A stretch of DNA of 64,000 bases from Laspinema sp963821735 (GTDB taxonomy: Bacteria > Cyanobacteriota > Cyanobacteriia > Cyanobacteriales > Laspinemataceae), in contig CAWGFK010000024.1 in NCBI GenBank assembly GCA_963821735.1, positions 119,360-183,359 on the forward strand. Direction: 5' to 3'. The notes beneath the pieces are model-generated. The model worked only from the letters and a program-made list of their open reading frames with translations. It was not told the DNA's origin and ran no database searches. A program made the position numbers and the translations under genes. Positions 1 through 10,217 of the stretch are shown one piece after another (the stretch's first letter is position 1; the number at the start of each line of letters is the position of its first letter).

Positions 1-170
1 TTCAAAAAATCAATACAGTGCCAGATGGGGCAAGGAATGAAAATGATAGTGGCTTCATAAAATTTAACCAAATCCGGATCCCGAGGAGGAGCGGAAAAGG
101 AATACTGTGAAAAGACCGATAAATAGCTTGACAGTTTCTGCCTAAAACTGACCCCTACGGTAAAATCATC

Positions 171-2987
171 ATGGCCATTTTCCCACAAGAGCGGGGTGAA
201 ACACCCGAATTCCTCAATCCTTTAAATCCTTATCATTATGGTCTGCTGGCCTACTGGGTGTTTTTTCGTCCCAGTCTACTCCGAAGCTATTTGTACAAAG
301 CTGCCCCTGATTTGTATCGACAAAGCGGATGGAGTAAATTCCGGGGGAGTTTTAAGGTCCCGGGATATCGAAACCTGTATCTGATGGCGACTGCCTCGGT
401 GGTGAAATGTTTGTTCCTCCTGGCATTCACATTTTTGCTCTATACGATTGCGGTGCAACAAGGTCATACCGGATCCATTAATTCTGTCCTGGCCCTTTCC
501 AATACTCAAGCGATTTCTGCATCAGGGAGAGACTTTAATGGAAACAGCAGCTTAAAAGTATGGGATTTGGATAGAGGTGCATTGTTGCAAACCCTACCGG
601 GTAATACCGGCGGAATTAATGCCTTGGCGTTACTCTCAGGAGACCGGGTTATTTCAGGTGGCGCAGACCGCACGGTTAATATTTGGGACATCCAAGGGGG
701 CGATCGCCTCCAGACTCTCCAAAACCACCGGCGCTGGATTGAAGACCTCGCAGTCACCCCAGACCAAAAATTAGCCATTTCTGCCTCAGCAGACAATACC
801 CTCATCGTCTGGGATATCCAGTCCGGAAAAAAACTGCATACTCTGGAAGGTCATACCGGACCTGTAAACAGTGTAACCCTGACCCCAGATGGAACCCAGG
901 CCATTTCTGGATCCGCAGATGGAACCGTGAAAATTTGGAATCTGGCACAGGGAACTCTCCTGCAAACCTTAAGCGGTCATACCGCCCGGGTGAATGCGGT
1001 CACGGTTACCCCTAATGGAGAACAGGTAATTTCGGCTAGTCTGGATGGTTCAGTTAAAGTATGGGCCCGGTCATCGGGCAGGCAAGTGCAGAATTTGACC
1101 GCACATCCTGGAGGGGTCAATACTATTGCAGTTACCCCAGATGGACAACAGGTGGTTTCTGGCGGTATGGATGGAACCATCAAGGTCTGGAACCTGAATG
1201 AGGGAACTCTCCAGTATGAATTAACCGGACATCAGGGGTGGATTAATGGATTAGCAGTCACCCCGGATGGACAGCAAGTGGTGTCGGCCTCTTCGGACCA
1301 TACTCTCAAGGTTTGGGATTTAGAACAAGGGACTCTGGTACATACCCTCGCTGGACATCAAGAGTGGGTGAGATCCGTGGCGGTGACCCCCGATGGACAA
1401 CGGGTGATCTCCGGTGCAGGCGATCGCCTGCCAAAAGTCTGGAATCTCACTTCGGGGGAAGAAATTCCCCTCAAAGCAGTCCAACGCACCCTCTTTTGGA
1501 CGACCCTCGGGTTTGCCGTTGGAGTGGTTTTCCTGTGGATCTGGATTGTATTGGCAACGGCACTGCTTCTCACCTGTAGTTTTATGGTCTTTGGGTTGGC
1601 CGGTAGTGTGTTAGCGGCCTTGGGACTGGCGCTATTGGGAGGTTTCGCGTTCACGAGTCTGTTTATTTTGAATGATTTGATGAGCATCAATCCCCCCTAT
1701 CAACAGACCTTCGGGGCGATCGCCATTGATACCTGGGTGCTCACTGTCGGGTTTGCAATTTTTCTAGGCACTCTTTGGTTTGTGGCCTTTGCCTTAGCGG
1801 GTCGCCCAGCGGTGGGTCTATTTGCCGGTATGGGGCTGATTCTAGTGGTGGCAATGGCAATCGGTGCATTTGATGCCAATGTCCTCAAAGAGGCACAAAT
1901 TGCCTCCCGAGGTCGTTTTGTGGCGGCAGTTTCCCGATGGATTGAAATCGGAGTTTTCTTCAACCTGTTGGTGGCGATCGGGTCCTTGCGTCTGCTGTTT
2001 TACCCCATTGAGTTGATTGCTGCACTCAAACCTAACCGACGCGGCGATGGACATCCAGTCCTCTGGGATGAGTTGCTGGTATTGCCACTGCCGAACAGTC
2101 ATAACGCTTTGATACAGCACTTGCAACGGGATGAAAAGGAAGGGTTGCACCGGATTGCGGAAGTATGCCGCAACCCCTTTCAGCGTTCAGTTGCCTTGAG
2201 TGCTTTATCTCGATATTTACATTCCACTGCGAACCCCCTACATCTGCTGTATGCGATCGCCCGCGACCCGGATTTAATGGCTTATCTCTGGTCCCCCGTC
2301 AGTGCCGAAGATTGGCGAGGAATCCCGGAACGCCGACAAATGTTATTGGGCGAATTGGGGTTGCAACCCGTGAAATGTGGGAGTGATTGGTTGAATCAAT
2401 TCGCGGAGGATGGCATTGGGGTGCTGACTTGGCTGATGCGATCGCATCGTCAAACCCCCTTAACTCGGTTCTCGTCCCTGCTGTACCAGTTGTTTAATTC
2501 CGAGTCCGTGAATCAGTCGGGGTTGGATTTGACCCGATATAAACAGAACCTCCTAAGTCTCCGAGACTATCCGGGGGGTGTAGAAATTCTCGAATCCTTG
2601 ACAACCTTGGCCACATTATTATCCTTGGATGACCTGTCCGACCTCCCGATTGCCTTACAGACTCTCCAAGAATCGGAACTGGCTGCTTTCTATGAGGGGG
2701 AAGCAGACTCGCGGATGCCCGTAGCTGGCGTGATTCGACCGGAAGTCCTGAATGCGATCGCCCGTCTTGGAGAAATCGGGACCTTAATCTCTAGCAATTC
2801 TGAACAGCCTGACCTGGTAAAACGATTAGCAACCTTAGCCAGAGCAACTGTGGCCCTCGATACTCTGGAGTCTGAGGCGATCGCCACCTGGGTCACTCCC
2901 GAACGAGGGCTGTTACAGCAGATTATCCGCCAGTGGCGGCAGTTGTTACTTAAAGAAACAGCAGATGCGGCCAAAATAGCTGTTTAA
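171..2987 (+). CDS. WD40-repeat membrane protein
   Basis: The protein has 938 residues. A hydrophobic segment at about residues 73-94 precedes eight WD40 repeats (about 97-440). Each repeat starts with a GH-like turn and ends in VWD, IWD, VWN or similar, enough for a complete beta-propeller. Five or more membrane segments follow (about 446-640), then a soluble helical tail of about 300 residues. The ATG at 171 begins the only long frame and follows a 170-base upstream stretch with no confident gene. WD40 propellers are protein-interaction scaffolds. A propeller inserted between membrane segments suggests a membrane-tethered scaffold or sensor, but no enzymatic domain is recognisable and the function is unknown. 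HIP1 sites run through the gene, as expected for a cyanobacterium. Confidence 0.85.
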   Translation: MAIFPQERGETPEFLNPLNPYHYGLLAYWVFFRPSLLRSYLYKAAPDLYRQSGWSKFRGSFKVPGYRNLYLMATASVVKCLFLLAFTFLLYTIAVQQGHTGSINSVLALSNTQAISASGRDFNGNSSLKVWDLDRGALLQTLPGNTGGINALALLSGDRVISGGADRTVNIWDIQGGDRLQTLQNHRRWIEDLAVTPDQKLAISASADNTLIVWDIQSGKKLHTLEGHTGPVNSVTLTPDGTQAISGSADGTVKIWNLAQGTLLQTLSGHTARVNAVTVTPNGEQVISASLDGSVKVWARSSGRQVQNLTAHPGGVNTIAVTPDGQQVVSGGMDGTIKVWNLNEGTLQYELTGHQGWINGLAVTPDGQQVVSASSDHTLKVWDLEQGTLVHTLAGHQEWVRSVAVTPDGQRVISGAGDRLPKVWNLTSGEEIPLKAVQRTLFWTTLGFAVGVVFLWIWIVLATALLLTCSFMVFGLAGSVLAALGLALLGGFAFTSLFILNDLMSINPPYQQTFGAIAIDTWVLTVGFAIFLGTLWFVAFALAGRPAVGLFAGMGLILVVAMAIGAFDANVLKEAQIASRGRFVAAVSRWIEIGVFFNLLVAIGSLRLLFYPIELIAALKPNRRGDGHPVLWDELLVLPLPNSHNALIQHLQRDEKEGLHRIAEVCRNPFQRSVALSALSRYLHSTANPLHLLYAIARDPDLMAYLWSPVSAEDWRGIPERRQMLLGELGLQPVKCGSDWLNQFAEDGIGVLTWLMRSHRQTPLTRFSSLLYQLFNSESVNQSGLDLTRYKQNLLSLRDYPGGVEILESLTTLATLLSLDDLSDLPIALQTLQESELAAFYEGEADSRMPVAGVIRPEVLNAIARLGEIGTLISSNSEQPDLVKRLATLARATVALDTLESEAIATWVTPERGLLQQIIRQWRQLLLKETADAAKIAV

Positions 2988-3073
2988 AATCCCTGGCAAG
3001 TTCGGTTAAAACTTTAACCCCTTGATAAACTACGGAGTCAGGTTGATAGGAATTTAGCCCGAACTCCAATCTA

Positions 3074-3110
3074 TGGGCGAGTGACTTGGCATAGCTGAGT
3101 CACTCGCCCA
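3074..3110. terminator. Bidirectional hairpin between convergent genes
   Basis: A perfect 13-base inverted repeat (3074-3086 and 3098-3110) encloses an 11-base loop. It lies in the 325-base gap between the convergent WD40 and xylanase genes and is followed by a T-rich stretch on the plus strand. The position and symmetry suit a terminator serving both genes. I see no gene in the rest of the gap; a 68-codon frame at 3110-3316 has no recognisable features. Confidence 0.6.
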
Positions 3111-3312
3111 TGTTTATCTTTCCTAGAGTCGTCCAACCCAAAAGGCGCTTGAGCCACACATCCCAGGGTTACGGATTCAACCGCTCTCGAAGATTTAGGG
3201 ATGTACCGAAAAAAGTGCTGCATTTAACCATAAGGGTTTCACCGCAATTCGCACTCACGAAGGACAATGTTTTAACCCTAAGACTTGGGGCAGTTTGGGA
3301 CCCGATCGGGGG

Positions 3313-4383
3313 TTAACTCCCTCTCAATTCTTCCAACATCGCAGAATAGGCGGGTTTAGGACCATAGGACTCGTCAAAAATTAATGGGGCTTTCCCTCCA
3401 GTAAACCCGGTCAACCAGGTATAGCGATCGGTAAATCCCCATGTCAGCATGGCTTTACAGTTCGATGCCTCTAGGCAAATATTCAGAAAATCTCGGTACA
3501 TTTCAGCTTGTGCGGCTAATTGCTCCTTTTCAGTGCCGCGAAACTGATTAATCGGAACATCCATCTCCGTAAACATCACGTCTAAACCCAATTCGGCATA
3601 GCGCTTCATATTTTCAGCGACTTCTTGGGAGTCTTTTGCAGATAAAAAGCCGATGTGGGTTTGAAATCCGATCGCATCTAGGGGTGCACCACGTTCCCGG
3701 AGGGATTTTGCTAAGAGATAAAAGGAATCCGATTTAGAGTTGAGTCCTTCCCCATAGTCATTAATATATATGAGGGCATCTGGATCTGCTTCATGAGTCC
3801 AACGCAGCGCTATGTCAATATATTCCGGTCCAATGGTTTTATACCAGATGGTTTCTCTCAAGGTCCCATCGGCTTCTACGGGTTCATTAACCACATCCCA
3901 AGCATAAATTTGACCTCGATAGTGACCTACTACAGTCTGAATATGATCATGAAGGATTTCCAGGAGTTCTTCTCGGGAAAAATTCCCCTCCACGACCCAA
4001 CGGGGAAGGGCGTGAAACCAGACCAGTGCATGACCAATGACCTTTATATTGTGTTCTTGAGCAAAATTAACAATCTCATCAGCTACGCTAAAATCATAGA
4101 GATCGCGCTCTGGATGCACTGGAGCAAATTTCAGATGATGCTCGGGCATGATGATATTAAATTCACGGGCCAGGACCTCTCGATAGATCGGCTCGTTTTT
4201 TAAGGGGAGGGGTCTGACGGCAGTTCCAATTAAAAAGTCCCGCTTTGCTGCCAGCAATCGTAGAGACTCTGCTGGCGAATCGGTGCGGGGGGGTTCTGGA
4301 TTTGTCGCCGTACTTGTGGTGGCGATCGCCAAGACGATCGCCAGCATCACCAGAATATATGCGATGAAAGAACGAAGTTTCAT
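3313..4383 (-). CDS. GH10 endo-1,4-beta-xylanase
   Basis: This 356-residue protein has an N-terminal signal peptide (hydrophobic residues about 7-25, cleavage near TSTA), so it is probably secreted. The rest is a single GH10 (beta/alpha)8 barrel. The acid/base glutamate lies in WDVVNEP (about residue 168) and the nucleophile glutamate in FTEMDVP (about residue 276). GALVWF-like and ITPE-like family positions are seen as GHALVWF and MPEHHLKF. The length is normal for a single-domain GH10 and no carbohydrate-binding module is present. The family cleaves beta-1,4-xylan inside the chain. In a cyanobacterium it may act on environmental xylan or on the cell's own sheath polysaccharide, which is inference. 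Confidence 0.9.
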   Translation of the reverse strand: MKLRSFIAYILVMLAIVLAIATTSTATNPEPPRTDSPAESLRLLAAKRDFLIGTAVRPLPLKNEPIYREVLAREFNIIMPEHHLKFAPVHPERDLYDFSVADEIVNFAQEHNIKVIGHALVWFHALPRWVVEGNFSREELLEILHDHIQTVVGHYRGQIYAWDVVNEPVEADGTLRETIWYKTIGPEYIDIALRWTHEADPDALIYINDYGEGLNSKSDSFYLLAKSLRERGAPLDAIGFQTHIGFLSAKDSQEVAENMKRYAELGLDVMFTEMDVPINQFRGTEKEQLAAQAEMYRDFLNICLEASNCKAMLTWGFTDRYTWLTGFTGGKAPLIFDESYGPKPAYSAMLEELRGS

Positions 4384-4499
4384 GCGCGACCTCTATAAAA
4401 ATGAAGGAGACAGGATCAAGCCATCAAGGATGAGAAGGATGAATCGAACCCTTGACCATTCAATTCATCCTTCATCCCTACGCTTCTTTTTAGCAGGTT

Positions 4500-5795
4500 T
4501 TAAATGTTTAAGCGTTGGTAAACCGTATCCAAGTGTCTGAGTTGGTATTTCGGGTCGAAACAGTCTTCGATTTCCTGCGGTGACAGTTTCTCGGTAACGG
4601 TGGCATCTTTGACGATCGCCCCATGAAAGTCCCCATCGGGTTGATTCCAGGCTTGATGCGCGCAGGACTGTACGACTTTATAAGCCGCTTCCCGATTCAT
4701 GCCTTTTTCCACTAAGGCCAGCATGACGCGCTGACTGAAAATTACGCCGCCGTAAACGTTCATATTCCGCTTCATGTTCTCGGGATAGACTTGGAGATTT
4801 TTCACCAACTCTGAAATTTCCCTTAACATAAAGTGAGTTAAAATGCAAGCATCGGGCAGAATCACTCGTTCTACGGAGCTATGGGAAATATCCCGTTCAT
4901 GCCACAGTGCCACATTTTCCAAAGCTGTTCCCGCATGACCCCGGACAATTCTCGCCATCCCGGTTAAGCGTTCGGACCGAATCGGGTTACGCTTATGAGG
5001 CATAGCCGACGAGCCTTTCTGCCCTTTGGAGAAGTATTCCTCCACTTCCAGAACATCGGTGCGCTGGAGGTTGCGAATTTCTACGGCAAAGCGTTCGATA
5101 GAAGCCGCTAGGAGGGCGAGATGCTGCAAAAATTCAGCATGGCGATCGCGCGATATCACCTGAGTAGAAGCGGTATCGGGTTCGAGTCCGAGTTTCTGAC
5201 AGGCAATCTCTTCAATCCGGGGTTCGATGTTGGCGTAGGTTCCCACGGCACCGGAGATTTTACCCACAGCAATGGACGATCGCACCCGCACCAGGCGATC
5301 GCGATGGCGCAACATTTCCGCTAACCATCCAGCCAGTTTAAACCCAAAGGTAATCGGTTCGGCATGAATCCCATGCGATCGCCCGATCTGCACCGTATCC
5401 CGGTGTTGCTGCGCTTGATAGCGAATCGCCGCGATCGCCGTTTCCAATTCCGACAGCAACAAGTCCAGACTCGCCACCATCTGCAATGCTAAAGCCGTGT
5501 CCAACACATCGGAACTGGTTAATCCCAAATGAATGTACCGTCCAGCTTCCCCGACGTACTCATTCACATTGGTCAAAAAGGCAATCACGTCATGGCGAAC
5601 TTCAGCCTCAATTTCGAGGATGCGTTTGGGGTCAAAATTAGCCTTGGCTTTAATCTCTTCCACTGCCGAGGCGGGAATATAACCCAGTTCGGCTTGAGCG
5701 TCACAAACCGCTAGCTCGACTTCGAGCCAGGTTTTAAATTTATAGGTCTCAGTCCACAGTTCGCCCATTTCGGGCAAGGTATAGCGCTCGATCAA
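4500..5795 (-). CDS. purB: Adenylosuccinate lyase
   Basis: This 431-residue protein belongs to the fumarase/aspartase superfamily. It catalyses two steps of purine synthesis: release of fumarate from SAICAR and from adenylosuccinate. The superfamily signature is clear as GSSAMPHKRNP (about residues 261-271), including the flexible catalytic serine loop. HAEPITFG (around residue 145) and TSSDVLDTA (around 93) match the other two conserved regions. The length matches the family. The ATG at 5795 starts with MIERYTLPEMG, the usual N-terminus of bacterial PurB. The gene lies downstream of a long non-coding gap and is not in an operon with other purine genes here. Confidence 0.96.
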   Translation of the reverse strand: MIERYTLPEMGELWTETYKFKTWLEVELAVCDAQAELGYIPASAVEEIKAKANFDPKRILEIEAEVRHDVIAFLTNVNEYVGEAGRYIHLGLTSSDVLDTALALQMVASLDLLLSELETAIAAIRYQAQQHRDTVQIGRSHGIHAEPITFGFKLAGWLAEMLRHRDRLVRVRSSIAVGKISGAVGTYANIEPRIEEIACQKLGLEPDTASTQVISRDRHAEFLQHLALLAASIERFAVEIRNLQRTDVLEVEEYFSKGQKGSSAMPHKRNPIRSERLTGMARIVRGHAGTALENVALWHERDISHSSVERVILPDACILTHFMLREISELVKNLQVYPENMKRNMNVYGGVIFSQRVMLALVEKGMNREAAYKVVQSCAHQAWNQPDGDFHGAIVKDATVTEKLSPQEIEDCFDPKYQLRHLDTVYQRLNI

Positions 5796-6682
5796 GGTCT
5801 GGCACAGAACACAACTGTCTCATTTTACCCCCTCTGTCTGCATATTCTTTCCCCACTCCCGTCAATCTTTTTTTGCCGGATTTAGTAGCTTATTTTCGAC
5901 CCAACAATCGTTACGATTTATGACAACTCGGGGAAAATATCAGCCTCCGCGATCGCCGAGGGCGTTCTGAGGTCTGAAGCCAATTTTATCCCTTGTTGCG
6001 ATCGCCACGGCTAACGGACCAAACCGCGCTATCCCCTGCCGGTTGATATTTAAGGGGGCCAGGGACTTCCATTCCCTTGCCCTTGACCCCCATCTTAAGA
6101 TTCAGGATGTCAGACTCCCTCGGTAGGAGTGTGGTGATTTCTCTGAGGGGACGTTACGCGATCGCCCAGCAGAATCATCCGCGCCAGATAAAAGTCCCGA
6201 GACACATTGACGAAAGCCAGCCATCCGTTCGCCACGAAGCGAAAGAGTGTGATTTTCATCAAACTGGCCTCTAGGCAATGAAAGTCAAAACGCAACCGCT
6301 TTGTTACTCGACTCATAGCCCTTGGCTTTACTCTAAAAGCCACTGAATTCTTCTGTTTTTATTTTATCACTAAAATTAGAAGAATTTAACATCATGTTTT
6401 ATGAAGCCTCTTGAAAAAAAACATCAATTTATTCCGTAGTTATACTGGATTTTTCCAACCCATTCCCAACGGGTTTTGGTTTGTAGATGAGAAATGAGCA
6501 CCTTCTCCCAAACACTGCTCATGAGGACCGGCTCAATCCACCTCTTTTACCCCGTCAAACCCTAACCCGGAGGGAAGCACCCTAATTCACCGATCGCTCC
6601 CTTGATGGAGGGAGCGCTTGCAACGTTACTTCTGTAATCCCAGTCACTCTAACTCCAGAACAGAGTTAGGCGATCGCCTAAG
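5796..6682. other. Long non-coding gap upstream of purB
   Basis: I see no convincing gene in these 887 bases. A 77-codon minus-strand frame (6110-6343) is basic and resembles nothing I know. An 8-base inverted repeat (6595-6602 and 6609-6616) lies about 70 bases past the end of the DUF3887 gene and could terminate it, although no T-run follows. Several GCGATCGC sites are present. The purB promoter should be in the first 200 bases. Confidence 0.4.
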
Positions 6683-7093
6683 TTAATAGGTGAAACTATT
6701 AATTTGTTGCTCTTCATCAAAAATAACGAACAACACCACCGTATCCTGTTCAAATCGAGTCGTTAACAGCACCACCTCTTGCTCATCACCCGGAACCATT
6801 TCACTGGAAACAATTTCTTGAAAATCCCCAGACTTATCTACTAAATCTTGCCAAGTTGTTTCCAGGGTTTCTGGAGTAATATTTTCCCGGGCAGTGGCAT
6901 CATATTTCTGCAATGCCAGGTTAAACTCTCCATCGGCAAGTAAGGAGACAAATTCTTCAGCTTGGGAGACCATTGGCGTCGCCTGAGCAATCGTTTCAAC
7001 CCCCTTGAGGGGTTGGAAACTTTGAGCTTGAGCCGGTAAACTATCAACGACAGCAACGGTGGCTAGTAAAACCAGAGAAAGAATCGTTTTCAT
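6683..7093 (-). CDS. Secreted DUF3887-family protein
   Basis: This 136-residue protein has a signal peptide: MKTILSLVLLATVAVV, with cleavage probably after LPAQAQ near residue 24. The mature part matches the DUF3887 pattern: a helix in which a short chain is used up or altered (EFNLALQKYDAT), then TLETTWQDLVDKSGDF and a beta-rich end. In related proteins this domain sits in front of alpha/beta hydrolases or stands alone in the periplasm. Its role is unknown. The ATG at 7093 follows a purine-rich stretch containing AGGAG. The gene is 40 bases downstream of the yifB homologue on the same strand and could be cotranscribed with it. Confidence 0.7.
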   Translation of the reverse strand: MKTILSLVLLATVAVVDSLPAQAQSFQPLKGVETIAQATPMVSQAEEFVSLLADGEFNLALQKYDATARENITPETLETTWQDLVDKSGDFQEIVSSEMVPGDEQEVVLLTTRFEQDTVVLFVIFDEEQQINSFTY

Positions 7094-7132
7094 GAGAGTT
7101 AGCTCCTTAAAATAGCTAATAAAAAATGCTAT

Positions 7133-8662
7133 TTACTGCATTCTATCAATTGTTCTATATTGAATGGCTTCTGCCACATGGGAGAGATTGATTTGGTCAT
7201 CCCCAGCTAGGTCCCCAATGGTGCGGGCGACCTTTAAAATGCGATCGGTGGCCCTTGCCGAGAGTCCCAGTTTACGGATGGCCCCTTCCAGGAGCGTGCG
7301 GGTGGCATCATCCAGAGGACACCATTTGCGGAGTTGGGCGGTTTGCATTTCCGCATTGCAGCGAATGTTCGGTTCGGCTTTAAATCGTTCTCGGGCGCGA
7401 TCGCGTGCTGCCTGAACCCTTTTTCTCACAGGTTCCGAACCCTCGCCGGTGGTTTGACGAGTAATTTCTTCCGGTTTTAAGCGATTCACTGCCACTTGCA
7501 AATCAATCCGATCCATCAGAGGTCCTGAAAGTTTCGCCCAATATTGTTCTCGGTGACGGGGGGAACAGGTACAGGGTTGGATCGGGTCCCCAAAGTAGCC
7601 ACAGGGACAGGGATTGGTACTGGCAACTAAGGTAAATTGGGCGGGGAACTCCACACTTTGTTTTGTGCGAGAAATGGTGACGCGCCCATCTTCTAAGGGT
7701 TGGCGCAGGAATTCTAGCACATCGCGTTTAAACTCTGTGAGTTCATCGAGGAACAAAATACCCCGATGAGCGAGGGAAATTTCTCCCGGTTTGGGATAGC
7801 TACCACCGCCGACGAGAGAGGGACCGGAGGCGGAGTGATGGGGACTGCGAAACGGGCGATCGCCAATTAACGCGCCACGATTTTTCAGTAACCCCACCAC
7901 GGAATAAATTTGGGTAACTTCTAAGGCTTCTTCAAAACTCAGGGGGGGTAAAATACCGGGTAACCGTTTAGCCAGCATGGTTTTCCCGCTACCTGGGGGA
8001 CCGACAAAGATTAAATTATGTCCTCCTGCGGCAGCAATTTCTAAAGCGCGGCGTCCATGCGCTTGACCCTTGACATCTTGCAAGTCTAAACCCCCGAAGG
8101 GATGGGGTGCAAAGGGGACATTGCCATCGAGTTGGGTGGGTTTATACTCACTTGGGTTGTTCAGTAAGGCGATCGCATCGCACAGATGATTGCACCCATA
8201 AACCTGTAACCCTTTCACCACTGCCGCTTCCCCCACATTGCCTTCCGGGACGACTAAGGCAGTAATGCCCATTTCTTGAGCGGCAGCAGCAATGGGAAGA
8301 ACTCCGGCAACGGGACGTAAAGTGCCATCGAGGGAGAGTTCCCCGAGGAAGAGAAAATCTCCGAGGAGTTGGGGGCTGACTTGTTCTGAGGCGGCGAGAA
8401 TCCCGATGGCGATCGGTAAATCAAAACAGGGACCCTCCTTGCGTAAATCCGCCGGGGTCAAGTTAATCACAATCCGACGCAAGGGGAAGGCGTAACTGGA
8501 ATTTTTCAGGGCCGCTTTCACCCGTTCCTTAGATTCTTGCACGGCGGTATCGGGCAATCCCACCACGACAATTCCCGGCATTCCCCCCGAGACATCGATT
8601 TCAACTCCAACCTTGACGGCATTAATCCCAACTAACGATGCACTCCAAACTGTAGCAAGCAC
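7133..8662 (-). CDS. YifB/ComM family Mg-chelatase-like AAA+ ATPase
   Basis: The protein has about 509 residues. It has an N-terminal ChlI-like domain (VGLPDTAVQESKER, DLRKEGPCFDLPIA), a central AAA+ module with Walker A GPPGSGKTMLAKR and Walker B ILFLDELTEF, and a C-terminal Mg-chelatase-type domain with a CPCGYFGD zinc-binding-like loop. I place the start at the GTG at 8662, which gives VLATVWSASLVGI, the usual N-terminus. A longer frame from 8692 adds ten atypical residues. In Proteobacteria ComM is a hexameric helicase that promotes branch migration during natural transformation. That role is a family inference here. The gene is divergent from the sigma-factor block. Confidence 0.92.
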   Translation of the reverse strand: MLATVWSASLVGINAVKVGVEIDVSGGMPGIVVVGLPDTAVQESKERVKAALKNSSYAFPLRRIVINLTPADLRKEGPCFDLPIAIGILAASEQVSPQLLGDFLFLGELSLDGTLRPVAGVLPIAAAAQEMGITALVVPEGNVGEAAVVKGLQVYGCNHLCDAIALLNNPSEYKPTQLDGNVPFAPHPFGGLDLQDVKGQAHGRRALEIAAAGGHNLIFVGPPGSGKTMLAKRLPGILPPLSFEEALEVTQIYSVVGLLKNRGALIGDRPFRSPHHSASGPSLVGGGSYPKPGEISLAHRGILFLDELTEFKRDVLEFLRQPLEDGRVTISRTKQSVEFPAQFTLVASTNPCPCGYFGDPIQPCTCSPRHREQYWAKLSGPLMDRIDLQVAVNRLKPEEITRQTTGEGSEPVRKRVQAARDRARERFKAEPNIRCNAEMQTAQLRKWCPLDDATRTLLEGAIRKLGLSARATDRILKVARTIGDLAGDDQINLSHVAEAIQYRTIDRMQ

Positions 8663-8898
8663 GGCTAATGTCCTGATGACTGCTGGAAGCATTATAGGAA
8701 AGGCGGGTTAAAAAAGGAATAGGGGGGGAATACTCAGAGTGGGTCGAATCCCAAATCCGGTTGTTGCCCCTTTACAAAAACTTTAACTCTGGGCATTTGA
8801 CGTTTCTCTCGCTTAAAAGTTAGGATAAATCTATCTGAAGATAGAGGACAAATTTATTAGACTTTGCTATTTCAGGCCAAAAGCCCTCGGAAAGAAAC

Positions 8899-8976
8899 AT
8901 GGATCCTAAGCAACGAGAGTTGCTGAACCCCGAGATTGCAGACCTCATCGAGTGTTACCACCACTCCAGGTTTTAG
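8899..8976 (+). CDS. Possible 25-residue leader ORF before the sigma factor
   Basis: An ATG at 8899 opens a 25-codon frame ending in TAG, 50 bases before the sigma-factor start at 9026. The peptide is hydrophilic and acidic near its end (NPEIADLIE). The start has only a weak purine-rich upstream stretch (GGAAAGAAAC). It might be a leader peptide or chance. No homology is recognised. Confidence 0.2.
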   Translation: MDPKQRELLNPEIADLIECYHHSRF

Positions 8977-9025
8977 GTGCATCATCCCAGATTCATCACT
9001 CCCACTAGAGTACCCAAGAAAATCT

Positions 9026-10217
9026 ATGACTTCAGCCGTTGAGAGACTTTCCCGGCCAGACTGCCTGAATTCTGAGAGACAGAAAAAACAGCAGGATGCA
9101 GCATTTTGGCAGCAATGGATTTGTTATCAAGATGAGCTTTATCGCGACTGCCTGCAATATATGCGGAACCCCACGGAGGCAGAGGACCTGCTTTCTCAGG
9201 CAATGCTCAAATCGTGGCAACAGATAACAACCTGTACAACGGCCATTAAGGACTTCAGGGCCTGGGTTAAACAACTTACGAAAAATCTGTACCTCGATTT
9301 CCTGCGCCAGGGGGAGAGAAAAAAAGTCGAGGGTTGGGATATCGAGGCGATCGCCCCGCAAGGGGAATGGGCTAACAAAGCAGAAAACCCAGTTCACGAC
9401 TGCTATGCATCGTGAACTGGAAAATTTTTTTGAAAATGCCATAGAGGGCCTACCCCCCAAGTTACGGGAGACATTTGTTCTCTACCATGAGAACGACGAA
9501 TCCTATGCAGCCATCCTCGAACCCCTACAAATTTCTCCCACAACTGCCCGCAAACGGATTTCCGATGCCCGGAAAATTTTGCGTCAGCAGTTTAAGGATT
9601 ATCTAGGCGGGGAAGAAAATCCCAGTCTCGGCAGTCTCAACCGAAGTCCAACACCGCAAAAGACGCCGCCAACCCCCATTCAATCTGAACCCGCACCCCC
9701 GGTTCACCAGCCCCCTCAACCCGTAAATGGGGCCACGGAGCAACATCAGCCCGTTTTAGAAGAAGTTGAGGCAGCAGACAATATCTCCAGTCCCCCCTTA
9801 TCTGTCACAGCAGCGCAAGGGGCAGTTCCCCAAATTTCCTTAGTTTTACCCGGTGCGACTGGCCCTGATTCCACAAAGGCAGGAGGACCAAAGTATAAAC
9901 AACTAATACAGGTTGACCCCAACCCGGTTTTACCCATTGGATTCAGTCTGACAAACGTGAAGTTTGAGCCAATTTCGAGGGTTTGGCTGTTGCCTGTGAT
10001 TTCCGTGAAAATAGGAATCCCTAAATTTTTGAGGGGTCCTTTATTCCCGGTCATTCCCATCAAAGCGGGATTCCCCAAAATGATGGTTTTGAGTCAGCCC
10101 GAGATAAATTCTCATACCTTAACTCGCTTTTTCCTAGAATCCTGGCAAAAACAGTTTGAACTGTTGTGGCGAGTCTGGATGGATAGCGGGGGATATTGCC
10201 ATTTTTGTCGGGATTAA
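9026..10217 (+). pseudogene. Sigma-70 family (ECF-like) factor, frameshifted
   Basis: Two overlapping frames together give one sigma factor. The first (ATG 9026 to stop 9415) carries region 2, with PTEAEDLLSQAMLKSW as the core-binding helix and DFLRQGERKK at the -10 recognition end. The second (open from 9405) carries region 4 (LPPKLRETFVLYH, then the helix-turn-helix ISPTTARKRISDARK), followed by a Pro-rich tail of about 180 residues. The break is at 9,400-9,415, inside an 11-base inverted repeat. It closely resembles the intact sigma factor at 12938, which argues for a recent paralogue. A sequencing indel, a real mutation or two coupled ORFs could each explain the split. Confidence 0.7.
9389..9420. 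repeat. Perfect hairpin at the sigma-factor ORF junction
   Basis: An 11-base perfect inverted repeat (9389-9399 and 9410-9420) encloses a 10-base loop. The ATG of the second frame (9405) lies in the loop and the stop of the first frame (9413-9415) in the right arm. In RNA this would sequester the second start codon. Confidence 0.6.

Noticed and set aside
128..160. TTGACA-type promoter before the WD40 gene
   Set aside because: TTGACA is present at 128-133, but no -10 element lies at a normal distance.
6110..6343. 77-residue minus-strand ORF
   Set aside because: No ribosome binding site, no recognisable domain and atypical composition.
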